This document shows, piece by piece, positions 6,283 through 13,443 of a stretch of 15,555 nt of DNA. Position numbers and translations under genes: made by a program. The notes under the pieces were generated by a model. It made no database searches. It saw nothing but the letters and a program-made list of their open reading frames with translations, and was not told where the DNA came from. Source of the stretch: Acidimicrobiaceae bacterium UBA7830 (lineage in GTDB: Bacteria; Actinomycetota; Acidimicrobiia; Acidimicrobiales; Ilumatobacteraceae); NCBI GenBank assembly GCA_002501485.1, contig DLTS01000032.1, positions 1-15,555 on the forward strand, read 5' to 3'. Every line of letters starts with the position of its first letter. Within the stretch, counting starts at the first letter, position 1.

Positions 6283-7710
6283 ATGTCGATCGACGACAAC
6301 ACAATTGACCAGCGGCATCTTGATGCAATTGCGAATGCTGATCATGTTCCATATTGGCTCGACGGCGCTCACACCCCTGACACGAACGCCACCCTCGTTC
6401 GTACCGAAAGTTGTGACCTTTGTGTCATCGGTGGCGGTTACACCGGTCTGTGGACAGCGATCATTGCAAAAGAACGCGACGCATCTCGCGACATCGTTCT
6501 TATCGATTCTGGGCCGGTAGGCGGCGCGGCCTCCGGCCGTAACGGCGGCTTCATGGACGCCAGCCTCACACATGGAATTTCAAACGGGTTCCGACATTTT
6601 CCTGATGACATCGAAGTTCTTGAAGAACTTGGAATGAAAAATCTTGACGACATCGAACTTGCACTCCAGCGATACGGAATTGAATGCGACTACCACCGCA
6701 ATGGCGTGATCGAGGTTGTTGCCCAGCATCATCCCTCGTCATATGAGACCGATCTCCATGAGGAGTTCGACCTGTTGCAGCGCCTCGGGCACGAGGTCGA
6801 CTGGCTAGATCAAGAACAGATGCGCGCAGCGGTGAACTCACCAACCTTTACGGGCGGCCTCTGGGATAAGAACGGCTCCGCGCTTGTTGACCCTGCACGA
6901 CTCGTATGGGGTCTCAAATCGGTCGCAGAGCGCCTCGGTGTGCGCATCTACGAAGACACCAAAGCAACCAACCTTGAACGCGACGGTGTAGGCGTGCTCG
7001 TCACCACCCAACTCGGCCAAATCCGTGCGGGTCGAGTGGCCCTCGCAACAAATGCATTCAAGCCACTGCTGCGGCGCATCTCAAATTACATCGCTCCGGT
7101 CTATGACTACTGCATGACCACCGAGCCCCTCACCGATAATCAACTGGCAAGCATCGGCTGGTCGGGCCGCCAAGGTCTATCCGACAACGCAAACCAGTTT
7201 CACTACTACCGACTCACCTCTGACAACCGAATCTTGTGGGGCGGTTACGACGCAATCTACTACTGGCGTGGACGGGTGTCATCAGAACTTGAAAGTCGCC
7301 CGGAGTCGTGGGCGAAGCTCAGCACCCACTTCTTCGAAACATTCCCCCAACTCGAGGACGTTCAGTTCAGCCACATGTGGGGCGGGGCCATCGACACCTC
7401 AAGTCGTTTCACCGTCTTTTGGGGTCGTGCGATGGGCGGGCGTGTTGGCTACGCACTTGGCTATACCGGTCTCGGCGTCGCAGCAGCACGGTTCGGAGCC
7501 GCCACCATGCTTGATTTGCTGTATGGCCGTCGCTCACTTGCAGCACAAACATCCTTAGCAAAAGAAAAGCCGTGGCCGTTCCCGCCTGAGCCATTTAGAT
7601 TCATGGGTATTCAGGCAACTCGTTGGTCGCTAGAACGAGAAGATAAAACCGGTCGGCGCAACCTGTGGCTGAAGGCACTCGACAAGGTTGGCCTCGGATT
7701 CGACTCATGA
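6283..7710 (+). CDS. FAD-dependent oxidoreductase of the DAO superfamily
   Basis: This 475-residue flavoprotein belongs to the D-amino-acid oxidase/glycine oxidase/PuuB-like family, which oxidises amines or amino acids at C-N bonds. The N-terminal Rossmann FAD motif is VIGGGYTGLWTA (48-59), with an acidic residue at the end of strand 2 (LIDSG, D75). The family motif SGRNGGF (84-90) follows, and a GGxD-containing region (WGGYD) and a C-terminal GYALGYTGLGVAAARFGA segment close the FAD site. The opening VPYWLD (22-27) before the Rossmann fold is frequent in actinobacterial oxidoreductases of this type. The start ATG 6283 has GGAG 8 bases upstream. It lies between coxM and coxD, which is not a standard position in known cox clusters. 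Substrate and any physical link to CoxS/CoxM are unknown. No signal peptide is seen. Confidence 0.85.
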   Translation: MSIDDNTIDQRHLDAIANADHVPYWLDGAHTPDTNATLVRTESCDLCVIGGGYTGLWTAIIAKERDASRDIVLIDSGPVGGAASGRNGGFMDASLTHGISNGFRHFPDDIEVLEELGMKNLDDIELALQRYGIECDYHRNGVIEVVAQHHPSSYETDLHEEFDLLQRLGHEVDWLDQEQMRAAVNSPTFTGGLWDKNGSALVDPARLVWGLKSVAERLGVRIYEDTKATNLERDGVGVLVTTQLGQIRAGRVALATNAFKPLLRRISNYIAPVYDYCMTTEPLTDNQLASIGWSGRQGLSDNANQFHYYRLTSDNRILWGGYDAIYYWRGRVSSELESRPESWAKLSTHFFETFPQLEDVQFSHMWGGAIDTSSRFTVFWGRAMGGRVGYALGYTGLGVAAARFGAATMLDLLYGRRSLAAQTSLAKEKPWPFPPEPFRFMGIQATRWSLEREDKTGRRNLWLKALDKVGLGFDS

Positions 7711-7754
7711 CCCCACAAGATGCTGTTGGGCAATCACTCAACTAGCCTAGCAAT

Positions 7755-8648
7755 GTGTCTGCTGACGACGTTCGAAACGCACTCTCCTCGGTCGGTTACC
7801 TCGTCGATGATGGACTATCAACGGCTGTATTTCTCTCGATGGAACTCCATCGACCGCTCATGCTTGAAGGTGATGCCGGAGTCGGTAAGACCGAATTAGC
7901 GAAAGCTCTTGCCACATGGACGGGTGGTGAACTCATTCGCTTGCAGTGTTACGAAGGCATCGATGCTGCTCAGGCGGTGTACGACTGGGATTACGCTCGT
8001 CAATTGCTGCACCTGCGAGCCGCTGAGGCGACTGGGGAATCGTCACGCCAAACATCCGAAGCGTTAGAAGCCGAACTTTACGATGAGCGATTCCTAATAC
8101 GGCGGCCACTACTCCAAGCGATCGCCACCACCAGCGGGGTGCCTCCCGTCCTCTTGATCGATGAGATCGACCGAGCAGATGATGAATTTGAGGCTTACCT
8201 CCTCGAAATACTTTCTGACTATCAGATCACTGTTCCTGAAATTGGAACATTCCAAGCAGAGCAACCTCCGCTTGTAATTCTCACATCCAACCGCACCCGA
8301 GACGTACACGATGCCCTGAAGCGTCGTTGCCTCTATCACTGGGTTGAGCATCCAGAAGTCGACCGTGAGGTTGAGATTGTGCGGCTACGAGTACCAGACA
8401 TTGCCCCAAGCCTCGCCACAGAAGTGGCGCAAGCGGTGGAGTTCATTCGAAGCCTCGACCTCTACAAGCCTCCTGGCATCGCGGAGACCATCGACTGGGC
8501 AACCGCCCTCCAGCGGTTAGGGGCCATCAATCTCACCACCGAATCAATCTCGTCAACACTCGGCACTGTCGTGAAATATCGTGAGGATGCTGAGCGCATC
8601 AATTCGACGGGCCTTGATCAGGTTGTCGAACATGCAAGCCGCACGTAA
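7755..8648 (+). CDS. coxD: MoxR-type AAA+ ATPase, CO dehydrogenase maturation factor CoxD
   Basis: This 297-residue AAA+ protein resembles CoxD, which in Oligotropha assists sulfuration and assembly of the [CuSMoO2] active site of CO dehydrogenase. Visible motifs are Walker A GDAGVGKT (39-46), Walker B VLLIDEID (132-139), sensor 1 in LTSNRTRD (N179) and the arginine-finger region ALKRRCLYHW (187-196). The stretches LQCYEGID and FLIRRPLLQAI are typical of the CoxD branch of MoxR proteins. The start is GTG 7755, 44 bases after the oxidoreductase stop, with no good Shine-Dalgarno sequence. The TAA stop abuts the ATG of coxE (TAAATG), so ATPase and VWA partner are probably translated together, as is usual for MoxR/VWA pairs. 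Confidence 0.9.
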   Translation: MSADDVRNALSSVGYLVDDGLSTAVFLSMELHRPLMLEGDAGVGKTELAKALATWTGGELIRLQCYEGIDAAQAVYDWDYARQLLHLRAAEATGESSRQTSEALEAELYDERFLIRRPLLQAIATTSGVPPVLLIDEIDRADDEFEAYLLEILSDYQITVPEIGTFQAEQPPLVILTSNRTRDVHDALKRRCLYHWVEHPEVDREVEIVRLRVPDIAPSLATEVAQAVEFIRSLDLYKPPGIAETIDWATALQRLGAINLTTESISSTLGTVVKYREDAERINSTGLDQVVEHASRT

Positions 8649-9845
8649 ATGACAACAACCCAACCAGTACGCCTTTCCGCAGGGCTCGCAGTTGCATTTG
8701 TCGATGCGTTGAGAGCAGAGGGGATTGTGATTCCGACGAGTAGCACCATCGGATACGTCGACGCCCTCACCGCTGTCAGTATTGAGAGTGAATCTGGTGT
8801 CTACTGGAGTGGCCGGGCATGTCTCATCACTCGCCCTGAAGACATCGACACCTACGACGCTGTCTTCGAACGGTTCTGGTTTGCCACCGGAGCGGGCGAA
8901 TTCACTTCGTCTCTAACCCAAGAATTCACCCTCGCAATGGATTCAGATGATGCTGACAACGGCGGAGACGGCGATCGCAACAACACCCAGCTTGATGCCC
9001 CACCACCGATTGAACTTCGATTCTCCTCTGCGGAAATTCTTCGACAAAAAGACTTTGCCGAGTGGACTGACGCCGAGCTCGCAGAATCACAGCGACTGAT
9101 GCGCCAGTTACGTTTTGTCGGCTCTCCACGACGATCACTTCGTCTCACTCCAGCGCCTCGCTCCGGCTCCCGGTTCGACCTGCGCCGCACCGTCCGATCA
9201 GCTCTTGCAGCCGATGGAGAACCAATCCGTCAACATTTTCGCCGCAGGTCGTCACGACCTCGCCGACTCGTCTTACTGCTCGATGTGAGCGGGTCGATGG
9301 AGCCGTACGCGAGAGCACTGATCAGGTTTGCTCATGCTGCGGTTGCGGGTCGACAACGCGTCGAAGTGTTCGCTGTCGGTACTCGGTTGACACGAATCAC
9401 TCGGGAGCTTGCCCGCAAAGACATCGATGAGGCCATCGATCGTGCAGCAGATGCGGTCACCGACTGGAGCGGTGGCACGCGGCTCGGCGAAGGGTTAAGA
9501 CGTTTCAACCGAGACTGGGGACAACGCGGAATGGCGCGTGGAGCGATCGTTGTCATTCTTTCTGATGGCTGGGATCGCGGTGACCCCCAAGCGCTCGGTG
9601 AGCAAATGCATCGACTGCAGCGGCTCACCCACCGGTTGGTGTGGGTAAACCCGCTCAAGGTGACACCTGGCTATGCCCCGCTCGCACGGGGTATGGCAGC
9701 TGCTCTACCGTTCGTCGACGAGTTCGTTGAAGGTCACAGCTTGAACGCCCTCGAAGAGCTCGCAAGCATCATCGGTGATGCACAAGATCGAAGAATCGGT
9801 AACACTGTGCTGTCACAACGCCGTCAAAAGGAAAGGACGCCATGA
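8649..9845 (+). CDS. coxE: VWA-domain protein CoxE
   Basis: The 398-residue product is the von Willebrand factor A partner of the MoxR ATPase and acts with CoxD in maturing the molybdenum enzyme. The C-terminal VWA domain (about 205-375) has a complete metal-ion-dependent adhesion site: DVSGS (212-216), the Thr of GGTRLG (T277) and the Asp of LSDGWDRGD (D306). The N-terminal half (about 1-130) is a poorly characterised CoxE region with an acidic, Gly/Asn-rich linker around 99-116; an Arg-rich stretch (161-206) precedes the VWA domain. The length is normal. It starts immediately after the coxD stop and overlaps the next gene by ATGA. The product is cytoplasmic, with no membrane segments. Confidence 0.9.
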   Translation: MTTTQPVRLSAGLAVAFVDALRAEGIVIPTSSTIGYVDALTAVSIESESGVYWSGRACLITRPEDIDTYDAVFERFWFATGAGEFTSSLTQEFTLAMDSDDADNGGDGDRNNTQLDAPPPIELRFSSAEILRQKDFAEWTDAELAESQRLMRQLRFVGSPRRSLRLTPAPRSGSRFDLRRTVRSALAADGEPIRQHFRRRSSRPRRLVLLLDVSGSMEPYARALIRFAHAAVAGRQRVEVFAVGTRLTRITRELARKDIDEAIDRAADAVTDWSGGTRLGEGLRRFNRDWGQRGMARGAIVVILSDGWDRGDPQALGEQMHRLQRLTHRLVWVNPLKVTPGYAPLARGMAAALPFVDEFVEGHSLNALEELASIIGDAQDRRIGNTVLSQRRQKERTP

Positions 9846-10159
9846 AAGAGTTGCTTAACGATCTTGACCGCTGGCGCACAGCCGGCACCCGTGTCGCCCT
9901 TGCCCGCGTCGTCGATGTGGAGGGCTCTGGGCCACGTGGCCCGGGAGCGGCAATGGCGGTGAGCCTCGAAGGCGAAGTCGTGGGCAGCGTGAGTGGTGGC
10001 TGCGTTGAAGGTGCAGTTGTGACCGAAGCGCTTTCACTACTTCATGGCGAACGAGAGCCCGGCATCGTTGCGTTTGGCTACAGCGATGATGAAGCGTTTG
10101 CTGTTGGCCTAACATGCGGCGGCACGATTCGATTGTTCATTGAGGAGTTCAACTGGTGA
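9842..10159 (+). CDS. Short XdhC/CoxI-domain protein
   Basis: This 105-residue protein consists of a single XdhC_CoxI domain. The signatures are GSGPRGPGAAM (28-38), the conserved cysteine in SVSGGCVEGAV (49-59) and FGYSDDEAFAVGLTCGGTI (78-96). XdhC proteins bind the molybdenum cofactor, protect it during sulfuration and hand it to the apo-enzyme. In many homologues this domain is fused to a Rossmann domain; here it is a stand-alone gene overlapping the next one by GTGA (10156-10159). A strong purine-rich ribosome site (GGAAAGGA, 9830-9837) precedes the ATG. The gene pair probably works as a two-chain XdhC/CoxF-like factor. Confidence 0.88.
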   Translation: MKELLNDLDRWRTAGTRVALARVVDVEGSGPRGPGAAMAVSLEGEVVGSVSGGCVEGAVVTEALSLLHGEREPGIVAFGYSDDEAFAVGLTCGGTIRLFIEEFNW

Positions 10160-10959
10160 CGCTCTCTGACCGCCTCGCAGAACGCGTGCGATCTGGTGAT
10201 CCGGTCGCTCTGGCTACGGTGATTGAAGGCGAAGGCGTAGGCAACCACCTCCTCATCATTCCTGGCGAAGACTCCAACGGTTCCCTTGGTCATTCTGACC
10301 TTGACCGAGTGGTGCATCGAGATGGCCTTGCTGAACTCGAGGCAGGCCGATCTGGTATCCGCACCTACGGTCCGGAGGGGCAAACCACCCCTGAAGATCT
10401 TGAGGGAACCCCCACCGTCAGGGTGTTCGTCGAGAGCTGGGCGCCACCACCCCAAATGTGGATTTTTGGGGCTGTCGATTTCACCGCCGCTCTTGCTCGG
10501 GTTGCAAAGATTCTCGGCTACCGAGTTCTTGTCTGTGATGCTCGGGAGATATTTGCGACTGGTCGTCGCTTTCCAATGGCTGACGAGGTTCGAGTGACCT
10601 GGCCAAGTCCGGTGTTTGAAGAGCGTGGCGAGACCCTCGGGCCGCGAGATGCGGTCTGCATTCTTACCCACGATCCAAAATTTGATATCCCGGCGGTGCA
10701 GGGTGCGCTCGCTACCCGTGTTGGTTATATCGGTGTCATGGGCAGTCGCACCACTCATGAACGTCGGCTTGAGCGACTTGATGAGGCCGGGATCACATCG
10801 AATGACGACCTTGCGCGACTGATGTCCCCAATTGGTCTTGATCTAGGAGCCCGAACGCCAGAAGAGACCGCTATTTCGATTTGTGCGGAAATTATTGCGA
10901 ATCGCACCGGCCGAACTGCTTCTCGCCTGCGCAGCGGCTCGGGTCCGATACACCCCTGA
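10156..10959 (+). CDS. coxF: XdhC/CoxF-family molybdenum cofactor maturation protein
   Basis: This 267-residue protein is the second XdhC-type factor. Its N-terminal third (about 8-95, including VALATVIEGEGVGNHLLI and VRVFVES) looks like a diverged XdhC_CoxI domain lacking the conserved GGC cysteine motif. The rest is an XdhC_C Rossmann domain with WIFGAVDFTAAL (102-113), the strand LGYRVLVCDAR (119-129), YIGVMGSRTTHERRL (194-208) and the closing motif PIGLDLGARTPEETAISI. The start is GTG 10156, overlapping the previous stop. It is the last gene before a 302-base gap, so the first cox transcript may end here. The name coxF is by similarity and position; some authors would call it an XdhC family protein. 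Confidence 0.85.
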   Translation: MTLSDRLAERVRSGDPVALATVIEGEGVGNHLLIIPGEDSNGSLGHSDLDRVVHRDGLAELEAGRSGIRTYGPEGQTTPEDLEGTPTVRVFVESWAPPPQMWIFGAVDFTAALARVAKILGYRVLVCDAREIFATGRRFPMADEVRVTWPSPVFEERGETLGPRDAVCILTHDPKFDIPAVQGALATRVGYIGVMGSRTTHERRLERLDEAGITSNDDLARLMSPIGLDLGARTPEETAISICAEIIANRTGRTASRLRSGSGPIHP

Positions 10960-11261
10960 GGTTTCTCTGTTGCGAGTGGGTCGGCGAAGCGCACCCTCTC
11001 TGCACGATCTTCAGACAGCGTGCCGTACTTGACGGTTGACCCTCACAGAGGCCGAATGCCACTGCATCGTGACGAAAGATGTCAGGGCAGCCATCGAAAT
11101 ACGAATGGCGATTTGTGCTCGGGGGAATTTCATCACGATGTCTGCGAAAAGACGATTCTGGTTGATGTCGTTTTGACATGCCGCCCTCATCTTTTCGTAA
11201 TATTTCCTTGCAGACTTGCCTCCCGGCGACAAACAATCTCAAAACCCGCAAGAATGGGTGC
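10960..11261. other. Gene-free gap between coxF and the MocA-like gene
   Basis: This 302-base stretch has no convincing gene on either strand. Short open frames are present but have odd composition and no family resemblance. Just after the coxF stop there is a weak imperfect hairpin (GGGT 10978-10981 with ACCC 10993-10996, plus an inner GC/GC pair) followed by CTCTCTG, a doubtful terminator. TTGACGGTTGAC at 11029-11040 is a short tandem repeat of a -35-like hexamer without a matching -10. The 3' part holds a well-formed promoter (11173-11203), with a 5-bp inverted repeat ATGTC/GACAT (11165-11179) across its -35 element. Confidence 0.55.
11173..11203 (+). promoter_or_regulatory. Sigma70-type promoter for the mocA-like/coxG transcript
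   Basis: A consensus -35 TTGACA (11173-11178) is followed after 19 bases by TAATAT (11198-11203); GTAATA one base earlier gives an 18-base spacer. Transcription would start near 11210, about 50 bases before the GTG at 11262. The upstream ATG at 11178 lies inside the -35 box, which argues against it as a start. The overlapping inverted repeat ATGTC-GTTTT-GACAT could be a regulator site. Confidence 0.6.
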
Positions 11262-11852
11262 GTGACGTTCGAAGGAGCGACCGTTGGCATCCTGCTTGCT
11301 GCAGGAGCGGGCACACGATTCACCGCCGATGAACACAAGCTCCACGCCTCGATCGGAGGAACAGCGGTCTGGAAACACTCCCTGCAACAGTTGCTTGCCG
11401 CTCAGATCGGGCCCACCATCGTCGTTACGGGAGCGACCTCACTCGGGCTACGCCCCTACGGGGTCCACGAAGTGCATAATCCCGACTGGGCTCAGGGGCA
11501 AGCCACCTCACTGCTGGCAGGAATCACCTTCGCGAAGCACCATCGAGCTGCTGCCGCCGTCATCGGGCTTGCTGATCAGCCCGGAATTTCCCCTGAAGCA
11601 TGGCAACGAGTAGCAACTACAGACGCAATCATCGCCACCGCCTCATACGATGGTGAGCCAGGTCACCCCGTGAGAGTTGATGCGTCACTATGGCCACAAT
11701 TGCCTCAAACTGGAGATTTTGGAGCAAGAGCCTTGCTCCGTAAGTACGAGTATCTCGTTGAGCGGATACCCTGCCCAGGGTCTCCCTTCGACATCGACAC
11801 AACCAAGGACTTAGACGAATGGCTGAAACAATCACCAACGAGTTCACCGTAA
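11262..11852 (+). CDS. MobA/MocA-like molybdopterin nucleotidyltransferase
   Basis: This 196-residue NTP_transf_3 protein probably attaches a nucleotide, likely cytidine, to molybdopterin, giving the MCD cofactor used by CO dehydrogenase-type enzymes. The N-terminal nucleotide-binding loop is GILLAAGAGTRF (9-20), followed by K26. Further MocA-like landmarks are NPDWAQGQATSL, GLADQPGIS, GHPVRVD and GDFGARALL, ending with the FDIDTTKDL motif. The start chosen is GTG 11262, because the homologous fold begins there and a promoter lies at 11173-11203; extending to ATG 11178 would add 28 unlikely residues. The 3' end overlaps coxG by 34 bases, an unusually long overlap. MCD rather than MGD specificity is inferred from the cox context. 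Confidence 0.83.
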   Translation: MTFEGATVGILLAAGAGTRFTADEHKLHASIGGTAVWKHSLQQLLAAQIGPTIVVTGATSLGLRPYGVHEVHNPDWAQGQATSLLAGITFAKHHRAAAAVIGLADQPGISPEAWQRVATTDAIIATASYDGEPGHPVRVDASLWPQLPQTGDFGARALLRKYEYLVERIPCPGSPFDIDTTKDLDEWLKQSPTSSP

Positions 11853-12523
11853 ATCGCCCCATAGAAGAGGCGTGGGCAGTGCTCTGCGACGTCGAGCGAA
11901 TTGCCCCATGCCTGCCAGGCGCTCAACTCCAAGAAATCGAAGACGAAACGTTCCGTGGGGTCGTGAAAATCAAACTCGGCGCAGTGAACGCGAACTTCAA
12001 GGGTGAAGCGAAGTTCGTCGAGCGTGACGACGCCAACTACAAAGCAGTTCTTGCGGCATCAGGCCGCGACACCGGCGGACGAGGAAATGCGAGCGCAGAC
12101 GTCACCGCTGAAGCCACGGCTCTCTCCCCCACCAGTACCCAGTGCACCGTTACTGCTGAACTCCACATCAGTGGCAAAGTTGCCCAGTTTGGGCGCGGCA
12201 TCATGGGCGATGTCTCGAAGAAATTGATGGATCAATTCTCCGCGAACCTCAACACGATGCTTGACGAGCAACCGGCGGCAGATACTGACTCACCGGCAGC
12301 GTCTGAGTCAACCGATACCGAAGAAGCAGTAGCCAAACCAGCAACCAAACCTGACAGCGATAACACCGGTGAAGCGGACCGCCCTCGAGTTCGCAAAATC
12401 GAAGGCCCTGCGGCTGAACCAATTGACGTCGCTGGTCTCGCCGGTCCCGCAGTGCTCAAACGTTTCGTTCCAGTTGCCGTCGGCATCATCATCGTCATCT
12501 TGCTCATTCGCGCCCGGCGGTGA
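11819..12523 (+). CDS. coxG: CoxG: SRPBCC-domain protein with C-terminal membrane anchor
   Basis: The 234-residue protein has a CoxG-type SRPBCC fold over about 1-150 (NEFTVNRPIEEAWAVLCD, then IAPCLPGAQL, KIKLGAVNANFKGEAKF and GRGIMGDVSKKLMDQF). An acidic, Ala/Pro/Thr-rich linker (about 151-205) follows, and then a single hydrophobic helix (about 216-230, FVPVAVGIIIVILLI) capped by RARR. CoxG is known to recruit CO dehydrogenase to the membrane and take part in quinone coupling; the tail anchor here agrees with that role. AAGGAC at 11806-11811 serves the ATG 11819, which lies 34 bases inside the preceding gene. It overlaps the DUF501 gene by GTGA. Its presence suggests that a membrane-associated molybdenum hydroxylase is really made. 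Confidence 0.9.
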   Translation: MAETITNEFTVNRPIEEAWAVLCDVERIAPCLPGAQLQEIEDETFRGVVKIKLGAVNANFKGEAKFVERDDANYKAVLAASGRDTGGRGNASADVTAEATALSPTSTQCTVTAELHISGKVAQFGRGIMGDVSKKLMDQFSANLNTMLDEQPAADTDSPAASESTDTEEAVAKPATKPDSDNTGEADRPRVRKIEGPAAEPIDVAGLAGPAVLKRFVPVAVGIIIVILLIRARR

Positions 12524-13443
12524 CCTACTCGCACCCAAATGATCGTGAGCGCGTTACCGAGCTCCTCGGCCGCCCACCAATGGGACCGTTCTCGGTCGTG
12601 CATCGGAACCGTCAGGGTGACCCCGTCGTCATCGAAAATGCACCCTTTCTCGATGACGGAACCCCAATGCCGACGCGTTACTGGCTCGTCGGTAGTGGCG
12701 AGACCTATGCAGTGGCTGTGCTGGAAGCAAATGGTGGCGTGCGCCAGGCCGAACGTGAAGTCGATCAAGATCTCATCACCGCCGCCCATTCTCGACACCA
12801 GGTCTCTCGGGAGGCGCGTATTCCCGAGGACCACGAAGGTCCACTGCCATCTGGAGGCATTGGGGGCACACGACGAGGAGTCAAATGTCTGCACGCCCAC
12901 TACGCCTGTTTTCTGGCAGGTGAAGATGACCCGGTCGGCAAGTGGGTGCATCATCAACTTGGATTTGGGGTGTGCAGGCTTGAACTGAACGATCCCGAAA
13001 CCACCGTTGTGATTGAGGGAACGACATTCACCATTCCTACCCAAATGAGCGCCATCAATGAGCGGCTTACACATGGCTCATATGCCGACCCCGCTGAACT
13101 CACCAATATCATTGGGGAGATCACCGACGCATTCGATGACGCTCTACGAATTCATGATGTTGGCCGCCCACACGACATCGACCTTGCCATCACCGGGCCA
13201 CACGGACAGGGACTGGCACGTTTGGAAAGTGGATCTGAAACCTGCGTGCACGCGTCAATCGACCGAGATACCGCGGAAGAACTGTTCCGCCTGCTCGCAA
13301 CCGACAACGCCAACGACCGCACTGACCATCCCGGACTTCTCGAAACCGATGGCGATCTTCTTGGAGCGGTGTGCATCATGGTCGCCCTCGGGCGCCTCGT
13401 TAACCCGGCACAGATCGTTCTCGGTTCGGCACCCTCGTCATGA
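12520..13443 (+). CDS. DUF501-family protein with an unrecognised C-terminal half
   Basis: The first part of this 307-residue protein (about 8-148) is a DUF501 domain: VTELLGRPPMGPFSVVHR (12-29), PVVIENAPFLDDGTPMPTRY (35-54), a GGVRQAE segment and the signature GGTRRGVKCLHAHYA (115-129), with Cys and His residues that could bind metal. The function of DUF501 is unknown; in many actinobacteria the gene sits near eno, ftsB and ppx. Typical DUF501 proteins are roughly 160 residues, so the second half (about 160-307, with DIDLAITGPHGQGLARLESG) is an extension I do not recognise. The start is GTG 12520, overlapping coxG by 4 bases; its stop overlaps the acetyltransferase start. Its role in or outside the cox system is open. 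Confidence 0.82.
   Translation: MTYSHPNDRERVTELLGRPPMGPFSVVHRNRQGDPVVIENAPFLDDGTPMPTRYWLVGSGETYAVAVLEANGGVRQAEREVDQDLITAAHSRHQVSREARIPEDHEGPLPSGGIGGTRRGVKCLHAHYACFLAGEDDPVGKWVHHQLGFGVCRLELNDPETTVVIEGTTFTIPTQMSAINERLTHGSYADPAELTNIIGEITDAFDDALRIHDVGRPHDIDLAITGPHGQGLARLESGSETCVHASIDRDTAEELFRLLATDNANDRTDHPGLLETDGDLLGAVCIMVALGRLVNPAQIVLGSAPSS

Noticed and set aside
11011..11232. 73-codon - strand frame wholly inside the gap, with a plausible-looking middle part
   Set aside because: No ribosome-binding site and no recognisable motif, and the local promoter on the + strand explains the region better. A chance frame in AT-richer intergenic DNA is likelier.
11178..11261. Upstream ATG extension (28 residues) of the mocA-like gene
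   Set aside because: The ATG lies inside the -35 box of the best promoter in the window, and the extra residues do not match the family.
10892..11338. Open frame of 148 codons on the - strand across the coxF/mocA-like gap
   Set aside because: It overlaps two real genes antisense, has no family resemblance, and its composition is that of a frame shadow.
12232..13074. 280-codon - strand frame opposite coxG and the DUF501 gene
   Set aside because: It is antisense to two clearly conserved proteins and shows no domain.
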